NCBI RefSeq assembly: GCF_040436345.1
Contig: NC_133223.1
Span: 12,469,113-12,533,112 of the forward strand
Source: Pagrus major
Taxonomy: Eukaryota; Chordata; Actinopteri; Spariformes; Sparidae
DNA length: 64,000 nucleotides
Direction of reading: 5' to 3'
The notes below the pieces were generated by a model. The model was not told the origin of the DNA, made no database searches, and worked only from the letters and a program-made list of their open reading frames with translations. Each line of letters opens with the position of its first letter. Positions within the stretch are counted from its first letter, which is position 1. Shown piece by piece: positions 35,201-45,300 of this stretch. The translations under genes and the position numbers were made by a program.

Positions 35201-38200
35201 CAATAAATGTTTACATCAAGTAACCATTCTTAGTTTTAATACCGTTTTCCTGGAACTGTTAATCTGCATTATATTGATATGTGTTTCTGATATTTTCTAT
35301 TAATAAATGAGGTGGTCAAACATTAGAAACACTCAAACAACAGAACACTTTGTGGCATTTCTATTGTATTGAATGACATTAAATTGGTGTACCGACTGAA
35401 GTGTCCATGGACTGAATACCACGAATTGATTCCACTACAAGTATGATGATATTGAATTACTGCCCAGCCCTGGGACACTTCAGCATGTGGATTGGATGTA
35501 ACTCCTACATATTTGTGTGGTCAGGCTGGATGGCGTGGTGGTCGACTATGCTGTCACAGTGGTGGTGAATGGAGCAGGAGTGAGCAATGAACAACTGGAC
35601 TACCTGACCCTGCAGTTGAACCGGGTGGAGAACTCGTACCGTGAGGTCATGGAGCACCCTACAATGGTGTACACCATCAGTGAGGTCAAAAACTACGTCA
35701 CTGATGCCCTGCATAATGCCGAGCTGGAGGAAGGTAAGACAATGGCCATTTCATGACTGACGAGCTCTTTAAAGATCTTCTCTGCACTCTAACAGAACAC
35801 ACACATACCACCATGATAGCTATTCATCGAATTGGTATGGCACTGAAGTGACTGGTAATGCACTGGCAGAGTTAGTGCATGCAGTGCAGGGCAGAGCTCC
35901 AACTGTCATATCAAATAGAGACACAGTAGACTCAGCAGCGATACTACAACATACGCTACACCACTTGAGACAACATTCCAGGGTTTTAATAGTCTCATCT
36001 GTTTCTTATTTGTCGGCTCTTTCTGTCAAAGGCGACACAGACATATTTATAAGAAGCTTCAGCTCAAAAGTGGGCCATTTCTAATGGACAAATAACCGAG
36101 TCATCAGTTATCGGAACTGTGTATTTATTCAGTGCTACAGTTAAACCCTTCTCATTAAATGGTCTGCAAAAGAAACCTGAGCAGACAGGATTTTTGTAAT
36201 CTATCTCTCTGTATTTTCTTTTTTTTGCATTAATAATGTTGCTTCTAGTCCTTCTCACAGTTAACTTTTAAAGAGTAATTAACCTATTTATCATTGCAGT
36301 CCTATAACATCGTTAGACTCAAAGATAAAACCTAATGCTGTCAGAGATATTATACTCTTTACTGTACATTTTCTGTATTCTGGATATATTATAAGATCTG
36401 GTACTGGACCCAAAGATAGCGCCCATTCAGTGGAGTAAGAAGTGCTCGCCTGGCACATGCACCTAAGAAATGTCTAGCTTCTGTGTCAGCTTCAATGTCA
36501 GCCCTAAATCAGCCCAGAGACTTTACATCGTGATAACATCACAGATTGTCGGTTTGTTTTTATTTCTGCTCAAGTTTTACTAATATTAAACCTTGTTTGC
36601 AGTTTGAGGCGTCCTACCAACAGGATAATGGGGGGAGTGCTCATTGGGGCCCAGGGGAAATCTTCCCTGCAATACTGCAAGCGGCCACATATATGCAGTC
36701 GCTCACATAGGGAAATCTAAACCACTGCATGTGTTAGATTTAGCCCGACAGTAAGTGGGTTACCTACCTCATACCTCTGATGAGGGCCGTTCTCCAGAAA
36801 TGTGAAGGATGTGATAATATCCATAGCATCTCCTCCCCCTGTGAGATTTATCCCCGCTCGTGTTTTTGAGAGAAGGCATGTCATTATTTCACTGTAAGCG
36901 AGCTCCCCTGGAGATGAGAGCTGTCTGATGCTCACATTAATTATATTCTTGGACATGTGAAATGAAGGCTAAACACTCTCATATGGCCGACATGTGTGGC
37001 TGGGGAACTTAAAGCCACAGCATGGCTTTGTTTTTCTGCTTTGGTGGTGATGCAGTAATAGCCTTGGCACACAGCGGCTGACATTCGCCCAGATTTTTAG
37101 CCCTGATTTGTAGATATTTACCCCTGAAGGTAATGCTGTCAGAATGAAGGCTGTGCTGAAATGGTTACGATAAAAAGGATTCTGTAGACTCATGCAGGCA
37201 TGATTATTGTAGCTATTTGGCACATTTGCCTCCTTTGTGTCAGTTTGTATTAATATTTGTTTCTCCACTGGTTCCACAGTGTCTGAGGTCCCTGAGCCTG
37301 TCAACGCTGCAGACGGAGCTGCGGTGAGTAACAAGTTACCTCCACAGCTATCATGACAACAATCTCTCTGACTCCGGGCTATCCAGCTGCATCGAGCTCC
37401 ACAGAGTTGATAAATCACTTTTGTTTGAGGCAACTGACAGTTGTAGTATGACTAATGTTGCGATAACCTGGAACTGACTTGTGATGTTATCCAGACCACA
37501 CCAGTGCAGGTAGGGGATGAGCTCACCAGCAAGGATCAAGTAAGGCTTTGGGGATTAGTTTGGCTCTTGCTAAAATAATCCACTGCTATTCTGGGGCGAA
37601 GGCTGCAGCGCACCACACCGCAGCAAGTGAAGACGAAAGACAGCAGATATGAGTTTATCCAGACGAGAGATACCACCTACACTCTGTCTTTAGTCGTGCT
37701 GTCTTGTGGTCGGCTGTGCTCTTCCACGGCAATCAGAGTGTGGGTTGCACTAAATGTGTCTGCTGGTTCACTTTGCAGCTCAGCTTGCTTAGTGATTAAT
37801 TTGAATCATTATATGAACTGGGAAAGTTTGGAAAACTTCTCAGTTGATGCACAGGCACAGAGCTACTGTGCCAACGAAGCACTTTGCTGCCCTGATTTGG
37901 ATGTGGGACTTATTCAACATTTTTTCAAGCTTTCTATGAGTCGATATCAGAAGTATGGAGGCTGCAGTATGCCACAAAATGTTTATGATAACTTAATGAT
38001 TTTATTTATGATAATAAATGTAATTCTATAATAACCATAATTCAAATGTATAATTAGTCAAACTTGAGTTATAGTTATTTCACTGTTAACAAATAATGAA
38101 ATTCTTCATAAACTATTTATTAAGCAACTGTTTATTGTAAAGTTGCAACTGATGTTTATAATACTTTACAATTGCTTAATTAAGCATTTCAGTGTTTGCA

Positions 38201-39316
38201 AGTGTGTAAGTGTAATTAACTATAAAGCTACATTAATTAATTATGGTAATTATAAAGCATTACCCATTAAAGATATCAAAACTGAAAATATACATTTTAA
38301 ATTATTTTTGTGTCATACTGCAGCCTCTGTGCTTCTAATCAAATCAAAGAAAGCTTTGAAAAGCAGCAGCTGAAGCTGAAGTGTTACCCTTTAATGTAAA
38401 GACTTATAAGGAGTCTACCTCCTAAAAATTGTGTGGAAGCCACAGAGAAGCAGCAGGACATCTGACTGGCCTGACCTGTCAACGTAAATAAGCTGACCAA
38501 TCAGAGCTCCTGCTGCAGTGAAATAGCGACAAACAGTTTGGATAATAAAGCCTGTTTGTGATGCAGATTAATGCTGCCGATGAGCCATCAGAGGTCACGA
38601 TCCTAGAAGAGGAATCTGAAGCTGCAGCGACAGAGGAAAATGAAGTCATCGTTCTGGAGGAGAGCGCAGTCGTGTCTCCGGCTCCTGTCCTCATCACCAG
38701 TGCACCTGAAGCTGGCAGTGAGTGTTTGCCCTGAAGACAAGCATACACTCCCTCGCGCTATTTCTTCCACATCTACCTTTTCTATTAGTATTTAAATTTT
38801 TTTGTGAAAAAAACAAACCCAAACAATATTGTGTGCTCAGAAAACAAGAATAACATAGAAATATAAAGGGAAATTTGGTCAAATTGGTCAACACAACAAA
38901 CAGAAGGAGGCATTGATGCATATGTATATCTACATGATTGTCAGTCAGTTGCCTTGACAAAGTGTTGGCTGAGTTTCTTCTCCTCTTTGTTCTTCCAGCC
39001 TTTGAGGAGGAGGGTCTGTTGCTGGAGGACACTGTGCAGACTCCTGCTGTAGAAACCCCCCCACCAGAGGAGCTCCCAGCTGAGCTTCCTGCCCCGGAGC
39101 TGCCAGAGGATGTCACACTGCCTGAACCACCGGTGGAGATCGAGGCCTCTGGTTCTGGCACAGACGACCTGAGGGACCTGCTCCGACCGTCTACACCCAC
39201 GGCAGATGAAGAAGAGGAAGAAGAAGAAGAAGAAGGAGAAGTAGAAGAAGAAGAAGAAGAAGAAGGAAGAGAAGGAGAAGTAGTAGAAGAAGGAGAAGTC
39301 AAAAGAGCAGAAGAAG

Positions 39317-39347
<31 letters not shown>

Positions 39348-42300
39348 GGTGCCTCTTGAGGAGACTGGTTCAGAAGATGGGCTGATAACAGAAGATGTCA
39401 CCATAATCGCAGATACCATCTCTGAGGCTGAAACTGAGGAAGTTGAGGTTGCGGCAGTGGGAGAAGAACCTACCACTCTGGAGCAGGAGCATCTCTATGA
39501 GGTTGTCACGAATGAGATTCCAAAGGAGCTTGAGATCTCCACAATCGCATCTGAGACTGTGGAAGAAGAAAGCCTGCCTGCTCTAGTCCCACCTCCTGAG
39601 GCTGTCGATGTAGAGAGTGAAGCCTCAGAGCCAGAGGCAGCAGAAACAGGCCTCATTCCTGTTGATGAAGACTTGGTGGAGAGCACAGAAGAGGAGTCCA
39701 ACCTCACAGATGTTCCACCTGCAGATGAGGAAGTTAATCCTGAACAGCCTGCGGAAGACGCAGACATTATTGTGGCGTTGACCACTCCTGAAGAAGCTGT
39801 ATTTGAAGAGGCTGGTGTGGAGGAAGCAACTGAGATCGAGGGAGAAGAGGTGAAGGAAGAGACTTTACCTGAAGCTCCGGCTGTAGAGGAGGAGGCTCCG
39901 GCAGCTCCAGAGCTCTCCACAGAGGATCTTACAGAGGATGAAATCATACTGGTCAACCAGGATGAACCAGAGCCACCAGTGATAGAAGTTCTGAGCCCTG
40001 CCAAACCGACTGCCCTGTCTCCAGAGAGGGAGTCGCCTTTCACCCGTATCTCTGATGTCCACCCAGCCACTGAGGGACTACCGGACGTTATTATCCCTTC
40101 ACTAGTGGAGGTAAAGCAGAGGAATTGATGTTAATATTGCAAAAAGTAGAAAAATGTAAAGTACACAATTTTAGCAAAAAATAGAGGAAACACGTCAAGC
40201 TTTTTCTGTCAACGTTTTAAGTCAAACTACCTACTGGATCATGACTTAGCAAACATGAAAGGTATTACTGATAACATTCAGACACTAAATGAAAAAGCCC
40301 AAAGTCCAAGCGAAAGGGAATTACTATCTCCCACAGAAAACGATGCTCCTGCACTGCCTGAAATGCCTGGTTTGGAGTTGAGCCTTTACTTTTGTAACTT
40401 ATGTGCGTCACTATGTAACAGGCGTTATTGAAATATATATATTTATATATATTGTAAAATATATACGTCTGTACTGCAGCCATGGTTACCAGCTGTAGCG
40501 GCGTTGTTTTCGATCACACTACCACACTACTCTGCCTCTGATTGGCTACATCCTGCCCATTAAGTAATGCAACTCTTATCAAAGATCAAACAGAGGCTCT
40601 CCATTGCTAAAATGAAGCGTTCAAGACCCAGTGTGAAAAGGGGTGCTGTGTTGGATGTGTTTTTTGAAAATTAAAGTATGTATACCTATTCTACTAGGAC
40701 CCCCAAATAAAAGTCTGAACCTGATAATTAGCATAATATGACGTCTTTAAATGATGTCATCTAATTTTTAAAGCCCATCCGCTCAGGGTATGGTACAAAT
40801 CAAATGGCCAAAACATCTCACCCTGTGGAGAACATCAATGTAGGGCATTCTATCTCTGCAGAACAACTCAACTGAAGCATCCTGTTAATGGTAATTACAA
40901 TTTTGCGTACACAACAACAAAGATATATTCTGATTTCTAAGCAAAAACTAACTAATGTCAGTATGACCTTGAATTCTGAGGGATTTTAAGCAGCTTTATA
41001 GAAAAGGAAACATTGTTGTACCCCAGTTAAAAGCAAATGGTCTCATCTCAAAATCAATACACTTCTTTATCCCCCAGATCCAGACCACTAACGAAGGCTT
41101 GGATGATGCCAGCACTGGTGACCTGGGCAATGGCGTGATCACGTTTGGCTTTGGTTTGATTAACCATACAGAGGAGGGCAGTACTGGCTTTCCGTCTGGT
41201 GTGGCACACGGCACAGACCAGGTCAGTATTGCCATGCCTGCGAACCCCGGACGAGCTCTGATGGTGTTCTTCAGCCTGAGGGTGACCAACATGATCTTCT
41301 CAGACGATCTCTTTAACAAGAGCTCCCCAGAATACAAAGCTTTGGAGCAACGCTTCCTAGAGCTGGTAAACTTCCACTATTCACTGGACTTGTGGTTATC
41401 AGTAATGCCACTGTTATGTCAAAGCCTCTGGTTTGTAACATCAACCTGTACATTTTTCTTCATCTTCTCCTAGCTTGTGCCCTACCTGCAGTCCAACCTG
41501 AGTCACTTTGAGAACCTGGAGATCCTGAACTTCAGGAACGGGAGCATTGTGGTCAACAGCCGGATGAAATTTGGAAAGCCTGTGCAACAAGGCGTCACCA
41601 CCACTGTCTATCTGATCCTGGAGGACTTCTGTAACACCGCTTACCAGACCATGAACCTGGCCATCGATAAATACTCACTGGACGTCGAGTCAGGTGGGTT
41701 CAAAGTGCTTTGATCAACATAAAGACAGCAATTGTGATAGCACCAACCGTTGGAAACTTATGTCACATGTTTCCTTCTTTTTTGCTGTCTTGCCGAGAGT
41801 AAGGTTAGAAGATTGATACCACCATCATGTCTGTACATAAAATACAAAGCTGGAGCCAGTGGATGGTTATCGCCCTGTTTCCTTTTGTTTTAGGTCTTTA
41901 TGCTAAGGTAAGCTAATGAGCTGCTGACTCCAGCTTCATATTAAAAGTACAGATGACGGATGGGAACATTTCCCAAAATGTTTAACTATTCCCTTACTGG
42001 GTTTGCTCTCAGAATGTTGTTTTGTGAAATAGTTGCATTGACTCAGTATCTAAAACATGTTAGTGTGTGAAAAAGGCCTGGGAAAGCAGGTGTTGACTCT
42101 CTGTTGTGGCACTTCTTCATCTCATGTCACATCAGCTGAGATGAGATAATCAGGGCTTCCTCGGACAGCAGCCAAGTAAATACATCATTAACAGCACTTT
42201 GACTGACTGATTACTGTGTGCAGCTCTGGTTTTACAGCGTGTGTACTACATTGCCTTCATTTTAGATAATGAGGCTCAATTACGGACCCAGCACGACATT

Positions 42301-45300
42301 TTCTGTGCACGTTTTTTTTTCCGCATGTGGTATCGATCTCCTGGCGTCTCTGTCCGACAACATCAGTCAGCTTGTTATTGGCCATTCATGATATTAGTGA
42401 TTCATGATTGTGTTTACAATCCTGACTCAGCTGTTATAATCTGTCTGAAGTACAGCCAGCGCATGATTCTGGATCCTAGCATGCAGTACAGCTGCATTAG
42501 CAAGGGAGGAAGATGATGGCTTGACTCTTTCTGAAAAATTCTTTTTTGCTGTTAATACATGCTTTTGTGACCTTTAGACAGAGCCGGTTTAGTTGTTTGC
42601 CTTGTTTCCACTCTTTTTGCTCAGCCAAGTTAACCACCTGCTGGCTGTAGCCTCATATATCATACATACATTGTGTAACCTTTTTGCCTAACCCTCGGAA
42701 AGAAAGAAAATATGTGCATTTCCCCAGATTTTTAACCTTTTTAATTTGGTTTTATTTTGAAATGTGCTTACTGGTTATTCTACATCTTTTGAGATAAAAG
42801 AGGTGAAAGAATTCTTATCACCTCTATTAAATGTTGATAACCACAACACACCTGTTTCTGACAGTTTCTCTTAATATCCTTTAGTCAACTCTGCTGGTTC
42901 TTCCATTTCCAGGTGACCAGGCTGACCCCTGTAAGTTCCAGGCGTGTAACGAGTACGCGGAGTGTAAGGTGAACAAGTGGTCAGGGGAGGCGGAGTGCGT
43001 CTGTAACGCTGGCTACTTCAGCGTGGACGGCCTGCCCTGTCAGAGCATCTGTGAGCTGCGGACAGACTTTTGCCTCAATGACGGCAAGTGTGACATCATC
43101 CCCGGCCAAGGAGCCATCTGCAGGTGGGTGGGGATTAGGGGAAGTGATCTGCCTGTGTGCGTGCAGGAAAGAGTGTCTGAGCTTGCAGGTTTGCGAGGCC
43201 AGTGCTTCATCAGCTAAACCGCTTTTCAAATACAGAAGCAGGAGCTGCAGGAGGCCAGATTTTCAGCTTCTAGATTTAAAGTTGATCTATGCCCAATGCT
43301 CTGAAAATATTGTTTCAAAAGGTGTTTTTGAAATGTGGCTCCTTATACTTGAGAGTGCTGTGCTCTAGCCTAATGAATTCTAATCATAACCAGCTTCATG
43401 GAATAAAGATTTAGTTTTACACCTGAGTTGGCTCTGAACACCAATTAACAATCTTCAAACTTTTATATTTATGGCTTAGCTTAAAAAAATCAGCATGTCA
43501 ACATTTTAAGTCAGCACTCACACCTTTGGCAGTTTACTATATGAATGTAATTGTGCCCTCTGGCACTAAATGCACTGTGCATAAATGAAACAATGAGTAC
43601 CATCTGTAGAGGCATAATTGCAAAGATTTGATTAATATTGTGACCCATTTTTCAGCTCCAGGATGCAAATTATCACATTTTTGTTCTGTGAAATATGGTT
43701 CAGTACATGCTGCTACAGCCCTGTTTTATTTCTTTTATTATCTTAAACATTCCTAAAGATAATGCCTTTGTTGTGAGTGTTTTTGTGTCCTTGCGCACGT
43801 GTTTCCACATCCACAGACAGACGTCTGCATGGGTAAATATGTGTAAAATGATATGCCAGGAATCCAAACCAGTGACAGAAACGTGTCCTCTGGCTCTGTG
43901 GTGCGCTTCAAATTAAATGATTGTGAACAGGCAGACAGGACACATGCCAAGATGAGTGCTAACCTTTGTTTCACACCCACCACCACAGCATAAAACATAC
44001 AGACAGCTCCAGATGCTGTTGGATTGTTGTTTACTTCGCGCCGTGTTGCTCCATGGAGACAGGAAACAAACATTTGAAGATATCTACTTATTCCAAAACA
44101 AGGCATTGACACGTACGGAGAATTATAATTGTAGACATGTTATTAATTTTGCAAAGACAAAATACGAACATGATTGAAGATCCAGTCAATAATTTTTTAC
44201 ATCCTTTTAACCATTAAACACAGAATATAAAACAGAAGACGAGTGATGCTCTGTAACATTTGGAGTTTTAGTTTTAGTAAAGGCACGTCTGCTTTTTAAG
44301 CAGCTCTGAGTAGAAATCATGGCTGACAAATGTCCTTCATCATCTCAGGTGTCGTGTTGGGGAGAACTGGTGGTACAGAGGAGAGCACTGTGAGGAGTAC
44401 GTGTCTGAGCCACTGGTGGTCGGCATAGCTATCGCATCCGTAGCTGGATTCCTACTGGTGGCCTCCGGAGTCATCTTCTTCCTTGCAAGGACGTTACGGG
44501 ATCAGTATGACAAGGATGAGTCAGAGGACCCCATACGGTGAGGGGAACCACTCACGCACCAGCTGGCCACACTTTGCAACAGTCATCCACACACGGGCAT
44601 TAAATCTTGTGTTTAATCCACATCATGTCACTTTTTGTGCCTCACTGTTATTATGTGATTAAATGAGATATTGTTGTTGTTGTGAGGCATATCCTCTATG
44701 AAGCTGTTAGATTTAGATATTGTGCAACCTGGTTCCAGAAAAGTTGAGATGCAGTGGTTAGGGTTAGCTGCAGACATTGCTGTGTTGCAGGCATCAAATT
44801 CATAATGATCAACAAATAAGTAGTATATCAGTTTGAACATTAAAGGAGACATATTATGCTTTTTTTCAGGTTCATAATTTTATTTTGGGTTACTACTGGA
44901 ATAGGTTAACATGCTTTAATGCTCAAAAAACACATCAGTTTTCTCATACTGTCCAGTGCTTCAGCACTGTATTCTCCCTCTGTCTGAAATGCTCTGTTTT
45001 AGCTCCTGTCTCTTTAAGGCCCCTCCTCCTGAATACCCAGTCTGCTCTGATTGGTCAGCTCATACACGTCTGTGCCAGCACCGCTTACAACAACAGAGCA
45101 GCTTCGCTAAATCAATTCTTACATGCCAAACTAACTGCGAGGCATAAATTATGCAAATGTGTGACGTAGTGTGATGTCACTTTAAAGTCTTTAATGTCAA
45201 TTAAAGGCGGGACTACTGAAGAGGCGTTTCAGGAGCAGTGTTTTCTGTAGGAAAGAGGTGCAGTCTTTGAGCTTTTTGACCTTCAGGACCTTTCACATGC

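Noticed and set aside
37627-38031. 134-codon plus-strand frame between IMPG2 exons
   Set aside because: It lies in the intron between 37539 and 38567, has no acceptor or donor in phase with IMPG2 and no recognisable domain.
38694-39476. 260-codon minus-strand frame full of poly-Ser
   Set aside because: It is the reverse reading of the GAA/GAG tract in the IMPG2 linker exon and has no splice or start support.
39495-40070. 191-codon minus-strand Ser-rich frame
   Set aside because: Mirror of the Glu-rich IMPG2 linker exon. The plus-strand exon is fixed by splice phase and neighbours.
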